A stretch of 64,000 nt of DNA from Salvelinus alpinus. Lineage: Eukaryota; Chordata; Actinopteri; Salmoniformes; Salmonidae. Of the stretch, positions 1 to 46,760 are shown piece by piece (position 1 is the first letter of the stretch; each line of letters opens with the position of its first letter). The DNA lies in contig NC_092099.1 in assembly GCF_045679555.1 (NCBI RefSeq), positions 14,274,076 to 14,338,075 of the forward strand, given 5' to 3'. The notes under the pieces were generated by a model. That model did not search any database, had not been told where the DNA came from, and worked only from the letters and a program-made list of their open reading frames with translations. Position numbers and translations under genes: made by a program.

Positions 1-102
1 TAAGTCTGGTGGCAGCGCAGGTTATTAACAGCCCTCTAATTCAGGGATGGGCAACTGGTGACCCGCGGATCTATTCTCCCCCCCACCCCAACAAAATATA
101 TA

Positions 103-634
103 CACTGAGTATACAAAACATTAAGAACACCTTGCTCTTTCCATGACAGACTGACCAGGTGAATCCAGGGGAGAGCTATGATCCCTTATTGATGTCACTT
201 GTTAAATCCACTTCAATCAGTGTAGATGAAGAGGAGGAGACAGGTTAAAGGAGCCTGGAGACAATTGAGATGTTGATTGTGTCTGTGTACCATTCATAGG
301 GTGAATGGTCAAGACAAAAAATGTAAGTGCCTTTGAACGGGGTATGATAGTAGGTGCCAGGCAAACCGGTTTGTGTCAAGAACTACAGCGCTGCTGGATT
401 TTTCATGCTCAACAGTTTCCCATGTGTATCAACAATGGTCCACCACCCAAAGGACATCTAGCCAACTTTACACAACTGTGGGAAGCATTGGAGTCAAATT
501 GGGCCAGCATCTCTGTGGAACGCTTTCGACACCTTGTACAGTCCATTTCCTGACGAATTGAAGCTGTTCTGTGGGCAAAAGAGGGAGCTGCAACTCAATA
601 TTAGGAAGGTGTTCCTAATGTTTGGTATAGTCAG
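103..634 (+). mobile_element. Non-autonomous Tc1-like element (CACTGAGTATAC ends)
   Basis: Ends CACTGAGTATACAAAACATT and the inverse near 605-634, with TA at the borders. It belongs to a dispersed salmonid family; partial copies are at about 34780-35075 (inverted) and 62766-62990. The small open frames at 305-561 are remnants of a helix-turn-helix DNA-binding part, not an intact transposase. Confidence 0.75.
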
Positions 635-635
635 T

Positions 636-1388
636 ACTGAACAAAAATATAAACACAACATGTAAAGTGTTGGTCACATGTTCCATGAGCCCAAAAAATT
701 TATAATTGAAGAAATGTTCCATATGCACAAAAAACGTATTTCTCTCACAAATGTGTTTACATCCCTATTAATGAGCATTTCTCCTTTGCCAAGATAATCC
801 ATCCCCCTGACAGGTGTGGCATATCAAGAAGCTGATTAAACAGCATAATCATTACACAGGTGCACCTTGTGCTGGGGGACAATAAAATGCCACTCACTCT
901 ATGTGCAGTTTTGACTAACAGCATAGTGCCACAGATGTTTTGGCATGCTGACTGCAGGAATGTCCACCAGAGCTGTTGCCAGAGAATTGAATGTTAATTT
1001 CTCTACCATAAGCTGCCTACAATGTCGTTGTAGAGAATTTGGCAGTACGTCCAACCTGCCTCACAACCGCAGACCACGTGTAACCACACCAGCTCAGGAC
1101 ATCCACATCTGGCTTCTTCACCTGCGGGATCATCTGAGGGGGGGGGGGTGGAGGGTGCTGAGGAGTATCTCTGTCTGTAATAAAGCCCTTTTGTGGTGAA
1201 AAACAAATTATATTTGGCTGGGCCTGGCTTCCCAGTGGGTAGGCCTGGCTGCCAAGTGGGTGGGACTATGCCCTCCAAGGACCACCCATGGCTACACCCC
1301 TGCCTAGTCGTGAAATCCATAGATTAGGGCCTAATGAATGTATTTCAATTGACTCCAACTCAGTAAAATCGTTGAAATTGTTGTTCAG
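636..1388 (+). mobile_element. Internally deleted Tc1-like element (ACTGAACAAAAATATAAAC ends)
   Basis: Starts ACTGAACAAAAATATAAAC and ends in the inverse (TGTTCAGTA). The plus-strand fragment at 945-1140 encodes the transposase helix-turn-helix region (AGMSTRAVARELNVNFSTIS), after which the catalytic part is deleted at about 1140. A second deleted copy of the family is at 44305-44818. Confidence 0.75.
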
Positions 1389-1390
1389 TA

Positions 1391-2387
1391 TATATATAAA
1401 GAAAAGTCATCTCACTTTCAACTGCGTTTATTTTCAGCAAACTTAACGTGTAAATATTTGTATGAACATAACAAGATTCAACAATTGAGACATAAACTGA
1501 ACAAGTTCCACAGACATGTGACTAACAGAAATGGAATAATGTGTCCCTGAACAAAGGGAGGGTCAAAATCAAAAGTAACAGTCAGTAACAGTCAGAACGG
1601 CCCTTGCCCTCACCCTCCGATCCAACAGGTCCCAGACGTGCTCAATAGGATTGAGATCCGGGCTCTTCGCTGGCCATGGCAGAACACTGACATTCCTGTC
1701 TTGCAGGAAATCAGGCACAGAATGAGCAGTATGGCTGGTGGCATTGTCATGCTGGAGGGTCATGTCAGGATGAGCCTGCAGGAAGGGTACCACATGAGGG
1801 AGGAGGATGTCTTCCCTGTAATGCACAGCGTTGAGATTTCCTGCAATGACAACAAGCTCAGTCCGATGATGCTGTGACACACCGCCCCAGACCACGACAA
1901 ACCCTCCACCTCCAAATCGATCCCGCTCCAGAGTACAGGCCTCAGAGTAACGCTCATTCCTTCAACGATAAACGCGAATCCGACCATCACCCCTGGTGAG
2001 ACAAAACCACGACTTGTCAGAGAAGAGCACTTTTTGCCAGTCCTGTCTGGTCCAGCGACAGTGGATTTGTGCCCATAGGCGACGTTGTTGCCAGTGATGT
2101 CTGGTGAGGACCTGCCTTACAACAGGCCTACAAGCCCTCAGTCCAGCCTCTCACAGCCTATTGCAAACAGTCTGAGCACTGATGGAGGGATTGTGCATTC
2201 CTGGTGTAACTCGAGCAGTTGTTGTTGCCATCCTGTACCTGTCCCGCAGGTGTGATGTTTGGATGTACCAATCCTGTGCAGGTGTTATTACACGTGGTCT
2301 GCCACTGCGAGGACGATGGATTTTTACGAATTATCTTTGAAAGACAGGGTCCTGAAAAAGGGACGTTTCTTATTTGCTGAGTTTATA
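1391..2387 (-). mobile_element. Truncated Tc1-like element with transposase fragment
   Basis: Minus-strand frame 1569-1895 carries MVWGGVSQHH, QHDNATSHTA and [12 protein letters not shown]. These are the second aspartate and the final glutamate blocks of a DDE transposase. The N-terminal half is degraded (1896-2340) and the reading frame is broken. The right end near 2345-2387 has the family's terminal GGGACGTTTCTT...TGAGTTTATATA. It is nested in the 42-2935 hAT. Confidence 0.75.
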
Positions 2388-3486
2388 TATTTTTTAGGAA
2401 CTCAGTCGGGGTCTCAACTTACTGTTGCGACATTTGGTTGTGCATCAGCAGTTTCTCTCTTGTTAGGTCAGTCACTGATAGTCAATGAAATAGCTAATTT
2501 CAGCATTATTTTTTTTAGATTGCTAAATTAGTTTAGCAGTCAGCTATCTAAACTTGTTATCATGGTTTTATTACCGGCCAGGGTCCCCAATTGATTTTGT
2601 TAGTAATTCTCGCTCCCATATAATATTCAAAACTGTAAACATTTTCTCCACCCTATGGCAAAATGTGTATAATTGCAGGAAAATATTTCTAAAACAGCTT
2701 ATTTTCCTCTCCACCCAATGGCAAAATGAGTCCAATTGCACAAAATGAACTCTAAAACTTCATTTCTCTCCACTGTCAAGGGGGCCACTAAAATATTTTG
2801 CTGGCAACGTGGTGGGGTGGGGGGGGGGGGGGGGGGTATGGATGTGACTACGCAGACCGGCTATCAACTGCAGCCCCTCATGATGAGTTCAGATTTTTTT
2901 GTGGCCCCCACCCCCATCAAAGTTGTCCATCCCTGCTCTAATTCAATCCCTGAGAACACAGAAATGCAGAGCGGAGCAAATGGAGAGTCAATGGAGTGTA
3001 ACACTCTCCTCCCTCCAACACAACCGCTCAGCCAGATTAGAGAGAAACGGTCCTTGGTTCTGTCAGATGATCCCATTAGAGGGCCAAGACATCATTAGGT
3101 CATCATTAGGTCTATTAGCAGCAGGGCACATCTGTTGGGTGTACCGGATGCAAGAAGGAGGACAAATTCAAACTCTGCTTACCTTAGCCTTAGGACCATA
3201 TTCAGAGCAACTTGAATATAGGGCCCTGTGTTCTTCTCAAACGGTTGAACCTATAAGTAAAGAGTGAGGCTGGTGAGTCAATAAAGCCAGCAAGTCCTCA
3301 ATATCTCCTGGAGTATAGAAAATATATATCTGTATCTCGCACTATGCTGAAATTATTAAACTACAAAACCAACAGAAAAATACATGAATTAAATCACACA
3401 AAATATATTCAATATCTACAGTGTATATACTTCTATTGATGTCTTCTGACAAGATTATTGAGTTCTATTTGTGAGGAGGCACAATC

Positions 3487-3730
3487 AGATAAAAAAAAAT
3501 ACATTTAACCTTTATTTAACTAGGCAAGTCAGTTAAGAATAAATTCTTATTTACAATGACGGCCTACCCCGGCCAAACCCTAACCCCGGGAGACGTGGGC
3601 CAATTGTGCACTGCCCTATGAGACTCCCAATCACTGCCGGTTGGGGTACAGCCCAGGATCGAATCAGGGTCTGTAGTGATGCCTCTAGCACTGAGATGCA
3701 GTGCCTTAGACCGCTGCGCCTCCCGGGACC
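3487..3730 (-). repeat. tRNA-derived SINE, minus orientation
   Basis: On the minus strand it begins with a tRNA-like head (GCGCAGCGGTCTAAGGCACT, then TTCGATCCTGGGC as B box) and ends with CTTGCCTAGTTAAATAAAGG and an A-rich tail. Related copies are at 45262-45651 and 58818-59046. I recognise it as a salmonid SINE but do not assign a family name. Confidence 0.8.
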
Positions 3731-4079
3731 CTTGACGCTGACTAGATCCTGACTCAACAAAGTAAGAACCGCAGTAGCACTTATGGCCTCCATCATTGTC
3801 GGACACGGGGGGTGAACCTCAAACTACTCTGGCTCATTTCTGAAATGACAATGGCCAGTGAGAGAATGACACAGGGCCTTTTAGATGACTTTAGAGCTGG
3901 CAGTATCAGCAGGATGGCCATTTACTCAGAGTTATTACCTGCTGAAAGGGCCCCTCCAGGAGCCACTGGGAGACTGGCACATACTCACACATAATCAGTG
4001 GGGCATCAAGGTCACTGAATCATGACAAATTAACGTCTGCCTCTGCTGCTGGTGGTGATGATGATACTGAAACCCTCAC

Positions 4080-19825
<15,746 letters not shown>

Positions 19826-19942
19826 GATGCTGCTGCTGCTGAGCTAGCTACTTAACGACCACAGACTGTAAAATGTGCATTCACTCCTGACTACAGAAGT
19901 GTCAGCTGCTGCAGAGCATTACTACGGTTAGTGCTACCCTGA

Positions 19943-20111
19943 ATCCTTGGGACGTCCCTAAACCCTACCCTAACCCTAACCATAAGAATAGCCCTTACCA
20001 TTACCATTACCATAACCCTTACCCAACCTTAACCCTACCTTAACTCTTACATTAAGCGTTTAAAACGTCAACTTCAATAGGGTGACGTCAGAGTTGGGAC
20101 GTCCCAAGGAT
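19943..20111. repeat. Inverted-repeat element with telomere-like CCCTAA core, upstream of STK39
   Basis: Begins ATCCTTGGGACGTCCC and ends with its exact inverse GGGACGTCCCAAGGAT. Between them is a degenerate run of CCCTAACC and TTACCATTACC units. It starts 118 bases upstream of the STK39 start codon, thus in or near its promoter or 5' UTR. I believe similar elements are dispersed in fish genomes. Confidence 0.75.
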
Positions 20112-20156
20112 CCCGTTTAGACTTTTCCGCATTACTATCGCTTGCGATGAAAACAT

Positions 20157-20658
20157 CAGGAAAATACAGGGCCACATTCATTGTGCAACTTTCACCACAA
20201 CGGCAATGTGTCATTTGACTTTATTATAACCTATTATATTAAAATGTCTACCCTATATGGTTTTTAACAACAACCAATAGGCTAAATATGAAAATAAATG
20301 ATGTTCATATTTAAGATTGCCTATCCTATTTCTCTAGATTATTCGTTGAATAGGCTGAATTCAAATATGAGGCCTAATCATGCTGAAAAAAAACACCTGA
20401 AATGTTGTGATAGGCCTATTAAAGTTGACATTTTTCAAACAAAAGTAAATTCCAACTGAAAGTTGTCTTTGTTAGTTGCCAAATCAAATATAATCAAATG
20501 AATTGCCTATTATTTGATTAATAACTTAACTTGAACAAATTCATTCGTTTTAGGCCTATGGCGTTGGTTACAGTTTAGCCTGGATGTTTTGAATGACGCA
20601 GTGATGAACTGTCGTTGTGGTGAAAGTTGCACAATGAATGTGGCCCTTTATTTTGTAT
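20157..20658. mobile_element. MITE with long perfect terminal inverted repeat, STK39-CERS6 interval
   Basis: A 34-base perfect inverted repeat lies at 20169-20202 and 20613-20646, extending outwards with one mismatch over about a dozen more bases (AAAATACAGGG against AAAATAAAGGG). The interior is AT-rich and non-coding. Confidence 0.7.
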
Positions 20659-21437
20659 ATTACATTGTACCCTGGATGATAAAAGTTGCTACAAAGTATC
20701 ACAGCGCGCAATAATAAAATCTTTCCACTAGATGGCAATATTACACCTTCAATCATATACCAACATTTGTGAGGCCCTACAATACATAATGCCTATGAGG
20801 TCCCCTCATTTTATAAAATTAATACACACATTCACATTCTGTATTTACACAAATCTATTAATTTATAATCTCTTGTTGAAAGATTCGTCTGCCAAGGCTA
20901 CAATTACGTGAGACTAGTTCTGGGTAAACCGAGATTAATTCATTAATGCTATAATTTCCTCGACATGAACATTATACAGCAGCTCTTCTGCTATGAGTGT
21001 GCTGGTAAGTAGGGTGGCATGATTGACTAAGTATTCATGTTGATACAGTGCGTGTTTCATGTATTTATTTTTTGCTTTGAATGGCTATGGGACATTTGCC
21101 TAACCAAAATGTGTCAGAAACAGTCAGGACAGGAAGTCGGGAACATATTATTCAATGAGTACTTCAGACTAATAACAATATAATCGTATTATTCTGCATT
21201 GTATTGAGGAGAAAAAACATCAACAGTCAAGGTAAACTCAGCCTATTCCATAAAGTAAACTAAAATCATAATTTAAGATATATTGCTAGTGCCATACACC
21301 ACTTATGCGTGAATACCTTTGTATAGTGACTGCATGTGTGACATTTCAATGCACCAATCACTTGCGGAGGAGTAGATGCCTGATTCATTCTACTTCCCTA
21401 CACTGGAAAGAGCGAGGGAGAAAATAGTGTGTTGTGA

Positions 21438-22285
21438 ACAACAGCGTGAGCAACAACAGTGGAATCGGAGGTTCGCATCATAATAAAAGTCCGTCATTGA
21501 AACTGACGCAAACGGATAAAAATAATGGAATCATGCCACAATTGAACTACATAATGCTAAACAAGTTTGGTATGTTGTTATATAAATTCAACAAAAGACA
21601 ATTATTAGTTAATTTTAAAAAATCAGTTGATTGCACTGTGGATGTATTTGAATTCAGAATTGCATTGGGGGCATACTTAAATTTACAGCCTAACCTATGG
21701 ATTGTGCACCCATTAAATGGAGTATCAGCCTACTCAGTGACACTCACAGAACACAACTATGTAGAGTTTACACAAATATTAGCGTCTTAGCTCTTATTGC
21801 GGGACTTTGATTGTGGGAAATCACCTTTCCAGTCTGTCTATTGTGTGCATGTATATTGGACATTAATATTGCACTGTACAGCCTAACCTATGGATTGTAC
21901 TCCCATGAAATGGGGTACCAGCCTACTCAGTGACACTCACAGAACACAACTATGTGGAATTTACTAAGATGCTAATACTGTATCTGCTAATACTCTATTC
22001 ATTATTTGAATATGTTGGTAACCCTCGAAGCAGGTGTTTGAAGGATATATTGGCACGGGTGTTGTTCGTCTCAGGCCAGCAAACCATGCCAATATATCCT
22101 CCAAACACCGGCACTGAGGGTTACCAACATATTCGGGTTACGAGGGTTACCAACATAAACATTCCATGTTTAGCATTATCTAGTCCAATTGTGGCATGAT
22201 TCCACTATTTTTATCTGTTTCATGTTTCAATCGGGAACTTTTATTTTGAAGGCAACCCGCTGATTTCACTATTGTTGCTCACACT
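21438..22285. mobile_element. Fold-back element with about 130-base inverted ends and an inner palindrome, upstream of CERS6
   Basis: The left arm begins GTGAGCAACAACAGTG (about 21447); the right arm is its inverse near 22265-22285. Similarity continues inward over blocks such as GATAAAAATA, GTGGAATCATGCCACAATTG and ATAATGCTAAACA. Inside lie two direct copies of a roughly 100-base unit (21685-21785 and 21878-21977) and an inner palindrome (22012-22130). It ends about 180 bases upstream of the CERS6 start codon. Confidence 0.7.
22012..22130. repeat. 119-base palindrome, family shared with 62479-62586
   Basis: Arms begin ATGTTGGTAACCCTC and share GGTGTTTG(A/G)AGGATATATTGGCA before a short loop. 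The same GGTGTTTGGAGGATAT and inverse ATATCCTCCAAACACC arms recur at 62479-62586. Confidence 0.75.
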
Positions 22286-22466
22286 AATGTCGTTCATGAC
22301 ACACACGTGGGAAATAGACAGACGGGCGGCGCATACACTGATCCCATCACACTAAAAACCTGCGAAGATCGACCGTGAGACTGCTGCAACTACGCAATAG
22401 GCCATTGATATCGCATTCATTTCTGGTCCATTGGTAAAGTGGACAAAGCGTACATAATACAAGGAA

Positions 22467-42752
<20,286 letters not shown>

Positions 42753-43570
42753 CCGCCACTATGAGACATTTATAAGTACTGGAGCAAAGCTGCAGACCCC
42801 ATTCATAGATACTACATGCGACATGAACAACATTGCCTGTCTGGTACTGGAAGTGCTTAATAGAAATCTGTGAATGCAGTTCCGTTTTCTGTTTGATTAT
42901 TTCCATGTTTCCCGTCTCATTTTATTCTCTTTCTCTATATTTGCATCAAACTGCACTCAATGAAATATCAAAGCACTCCTGTTGGTACAGCCCACTCTCT
43001 GTTTAGCCAATGAATGAAAGCATTCCACTGTTATGGTGAAAGCATGCTGTTTTAAAAGTAGTCTTGACTGGCATACTGGGGGGTCGTTAATTATGTTAGT
43101 GTCTTTGTTATATATTTTTTTTTATGGATATGTTGACAATAATTTGAAAACATATCTCAACTACTTTGTCAGTGTTAAGATGAGTTAATTTTGGACCAAT
43201 CCATAATGCTTATCAGTCCACTATTCCATCAACAGGTAGACACATTACAGTATGAGTCTTTTCACTGGCAAAATGCTAAACACTTGGATTTGCTTTCAAT
43301 GCTGCAATACCAACACATGCCAAAACTGTGACCGAATTTGTTTTGCTCACAAAGGAATAGTAATGTGGTCCCACAACAATGCATTATGGGAAATACAAAC
43401 AAACATTCTCCTTCCATAAGCTGTAAATGAGATGTCAGTAAAACAATTATGTATGTGTGTGTAAAAATAGGGCCATGCTATATTTTAAATTAAAGCATTT
43501 TGTTATAAGTACTCTACAATATTTCTGGTAAGTATTTTTATTAAATGTTCATGGCCCTCTTGGAATACCG
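42753..43570 (+). other. CERS6: Probable CERS6 3' UTR with ATTAAA signals
   Basis: Follows the CERS6 stop directly and has no recognisable repeat. Candidate poly(A) signals ATTAAA occur at 43489-43494 and 43540-43545; no AATAAA precedes them. The true 3' end could be further on. AT content rises from about 43100. Confidence 0.45.
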
Positions 43571-44304
43571 ATATAAGGTATTAAGCGTTGACTCAATTAT
43601 AACCCATGACGATATTAAAGATTGCAAGTCAGAAAGTATGTTTTGTCGATCTGATTTAATTTCAAATAGCAGGTAGTGTACATACTTATTCTTGTGACAA
43701 GCAACTAAGTAATATTGGTAGATTACAGAATTGGAATTTAGTGGGATGTCTTAAATTGACTATGGATGTAAAAAAAAAAAAAAAAAAAAAAAATCGACCT
43801 CCCTGATAACCACTCAAGGTTAGTGGATAATGAATTGCATCTCATAAATGAATCATAACTGAATCCTTGCAATTAATATTCATTCAACAATGCTTCCGGT
43901 ACAATGCCATTGTTTAAAAAAGAAATGTCATTCATCTTGCTAATCCAGTCTCATACATTATCATTGAAATAGAACTAGATAGTGTAGTGTATATTCAACT
44001 TTACAGTAGCATTTGTTTTTCAGAGAAAAACAATAGCTCTTCAGGTGCCCATGTCATTTCTCTATTTACTTGTATTGACAAATATGAATTATCCAAGGAC
44101 ACATGGATAGACTAGGAAGTGTATTATGTAAGTATAATGCAGTCTCATCTTAATGCTGAGCATTGTGGCAATGTATTTACCACCGTCTCTTCTTGATGTG
44201 AACAGATTACATAATACTTTATTGCCAGTATTAAAAACGACTGGGTTTACTCTGCCTGCGAGAAAGGGAACGTTTTGAAGAGGTAAGGGACTGTACGTTA
44301 TTTA

Positions 44305-44818
44305 CACTGAACAAAAATATAAACGCAACATGTAAAGTATTGGTCCCATGTTTCATGAGCTGAAAAATCCCAGAAATGTTCCATACGCACAAAAAAAAGT
44401 ATTATTTCTCTCAAATGTTGTGCACACATTTGTATACACCCAACCGACCTCACAACGGCAGACCACGTCTACCGCGTCGTGCGGTCGAGCGGTTTGCTGA
44501 TGTGAACATAGTGCCCCTTGGTGGCGGTGGGGTCATGGTACGGGCAGGCATAAACTACGTACAACGAACAACATTGCATTTTGTCGATGGCAATTTGAAT
44601 GCACAAAAAATACCGTGACGAGCTCCCGAGGCCCATTGAGAGACCCATTTTTTTAAAGGTATCTGTAAACCAACAGATGCATATCTGTTCTCCCAGTCAT
44701 GTGAAATCCATAGATTAGGGCCTAATGAATTTATTTCAATTGACTGATTTCCTAGTATGAACTGTAACTCAGGAAAATCAATGAAATAGTAGCATGTTGC
44801 GTTTATATTTTTGTTCAT
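44305..44818 (+). mobile_element. Deleted Tc1-like element, same family as 636-1388
   Basis: Ends CACTGAACAAAAATATAAAC and its inverse TTTATATTTTTGTTCA, with TA beyond. The interior keeps a transposase middle segment (RFADVNIVPLGGGGVMVRAG, about 44490-44545) but lacks both flanking coding parts. Confidence 0.8.
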
Positions 44819-45059
44819 TATATAATGAGGGTGAAAATCGGACCTCTTTGAAATGAAAATGGATGACCCTCCCTTCCCCTATATTTTTACACGACCCTCC
44901 CTGAACGCTTGTAAAATAAAATAAGAATACGAATTAAAACATAAAGTGGATAGCAGAGAACATGCCTACAATTTACCCTCACTCTTAAGACAGACCAGAG
45001 CCATAGATATGCAGTTTCAAAATTAACTAACTAAATAGGTATGTGTAGCATGATCTTCA

Positions 45060-45730
45060 AACCAGACTGGCTAACTCCTGTTTCTAAAAGTTAATTCAAA
45101 GGCACTATAGCCTAATAACGCATTTTTTGTTTTTGTATTATTTCATTCAAAGTAATAACATTTTTATTTCATTTTATACAGCCTAAATGCTAAATTTATA
45201 GGCATGTTGAATGCTCCTGCCAACCTGTAGCATGTCACAAAATATTTTTGTATTTTACAATATCCATCTTGTCTCATCGCTGCAACGAGCTCGTGAGGCA
45301 AATCGAGTTATGCGTCCTCCAAATCAAGACCCAAACCGCACTTCTTAACACCCACCCGCATAACCCGGAAGCCAACCGCACCAATGTGTCGGAGGAAACA
45401 CTGTTCAACTGACAACCGAGGTCAGCCTGCAGGCTGCCCGGCCGCCACAAGAAGGCGCTAGAGTGCGATGAGCCAAGTAAAGCTAAACACTCCACTAATC
45501 CGAACGACACTGGGCCCATTCTGCGCCGCCCAATGAGACTCCTTATTTACAACCAGTTGTGACACAGCCCAGGAACGAACCCGGGTCTGTCGTGACGCCT
45601 CTAGCACATCGATGCAGTGCCTTAGACCGCTGCGCCACTCTGTAGGCCCCACAATTTGTTTCTTAAATGGTAGGCTTAAGCCTGAAAGTAATAATATAAT
45701 AATACATTTTCTTTCCTTCTTAGGCTACCT
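45060..45730 (+). mobile_element. hAT-related fragment split by a SINE
   Basis: Sequence before 45262 (TTTCTAAAAGTTAATTCAAAGGCACTATAG and on) parallels 28925-29100 inside the CERS6 hAT element, and resumes after 45651. No ends are assigned. Confidence 0.4.
45262..45651 (-). repeat. tRNA-derived SINE, long form, minus orientation
   Basis: Minus strand starts GGCGCAGCGGTCTAAGGCACT with a B-box-like GGTTCGTTCCTGGGC, then continues into a longer body (ATCGCACTCTAGCGCCTTCT) ending GCTCGTTGCAGCGATGAGAC. Head shared with 3487-3730. Confidence 0.75.
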
Positions 45731-46099
45731 TGCTTGCTCCTGACTGATTTAGAGTTAGTATGTTTAAACAGCTGCCAGTTGTTGCCAGCTGCCAACAGCT
45801 GCCAGTTGAACTGACAGCTGTTTTGTACTGTTTCACTATGGTTTTAGTCAATCTAGCAAGAGGGCAATATTTATTAACGTAGTAATGTTTCCCCACCCTA
45901 TAAAGCTATGACCTTTGGCTTTCACCTGGAATTGTTTATTTAGGTCTGAAGGAAAAAAAATGCTTTTCAACCCATATGATCTAGTACACTATAAAGGTAG
46001 AATAAAACTTATACAAATATAATGGTATGATAAAAAAACGAATGTGAATGACTACGCCTTTTCATGCTTTATTTTATGTCCATATATTTGAGCCATTTA

Positions 46100-46760
46100 A
46101 ACTGCGTGCGTCTGTTACGCGGAGTGGAACAGGGGAACCCAAGAGCAGACTCAGGCGAGGTAACTGGGATGAAGTAATCAAGGTATTCATTGGAACACGG
46201 GGAAGATGGAGTGCAGGTCAGGGGAAGCTCGGGTGAGTTGCTGGAGACCAGGTGCGGAGGCTGAGGCTGGAACGAGAGGGATTGAGACAGGGTAATCAGG
46301 TCCGGAGGGGAATCAAAGGGAGTAGTAGAGTGGGGAATCCAGGACAGAGTAGCAGGATGATGAGACGTGGGACTGGAGACAGGGACCAGAGTCAGAGTGG
46401 GCAGAACTGTAGCGGAGAGGAAAACAGCGTCAGGCAGGGAAACAGGCACAGCAGGGTAACAGGATCTGAATAGTAACAAAAGCTAGAAGTGTAGACTGAC
46501 TGAGCAGAGATTACAATCTGGCAGTGTGGAAGTGGCAGGACTGAGTATTTGTAGAGGTCTTGATTATGGAACAGGTTGCAGCTGGTGGAGATCTGCTCTG
46601 ACTCCAGCACACCTGTCTCCGCCCACACAATCACACACACAGAGAGAGAGAGGGAGAGGGAGAGAGCACAGGGGAAGTGGCGGCAGGTCATGGAGACACC
46701 GGATGGGCACTAGAGGGCGTGGCAGGAGCAGATGTGACAGCGTCCATACTAGACAAGAGA
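46100..46760. repeat. Unclassified purine-rich dispersed-repeat-like segment
   Basis: G/A-rich on the plus strand with recurring GGGAA, CAGAGT and AGACAGGG words and an (AG) tract at 46640-46665. Both strands show 70-136-codon frames (46069-46479, 46526-46837), which I attribute to composition. It resembles the untranslated end of a retroelement, but I cannot assign one. Confidence 0.3.

Larger units (their letters stand above)
42..2935. mobile_element. hAT element with 8-bp target duplication, carrying nested Tc1-like insertions
   Basis: Left end CAGGGATGGGCAACT at 42; right end is its near-exact inverse (AGTTGTCCATCCCTG) ending at 2935. Both ends are flanked by the 8-bp direct repeat CTCTAATT (34-41 and 2936-2943), the hAT signature. 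Its interior is interrupted at about 103-2387 by three Tc1-like elements; hAT sequence resumes near 2388. No transposase remains. It sits in STK39 intron 13. Confidence 0.85.

Noticed and set aside
3690-3725. tRNA-like sequence with A and B boxes as a tRNA gene
   Set aside because: It is the head of a SINE; no acceptor stem closes, and the same head recurs in the copies at 45262 and 58818.
1-4079. Search for the remaining STK39 C-terminal exons
   Set aside because: No segment on the minus strand resembles the NLVLRLRNSR or DGHDVVIVAANL blocks of the docking domain; the exons must lie to the left of the window.
19960-20045. CCCTAACCC repeats as an interstitial telomere
   Set aside because: Units are too degenerate and are enclosed by the perfect inverted ends of a dispersed element.
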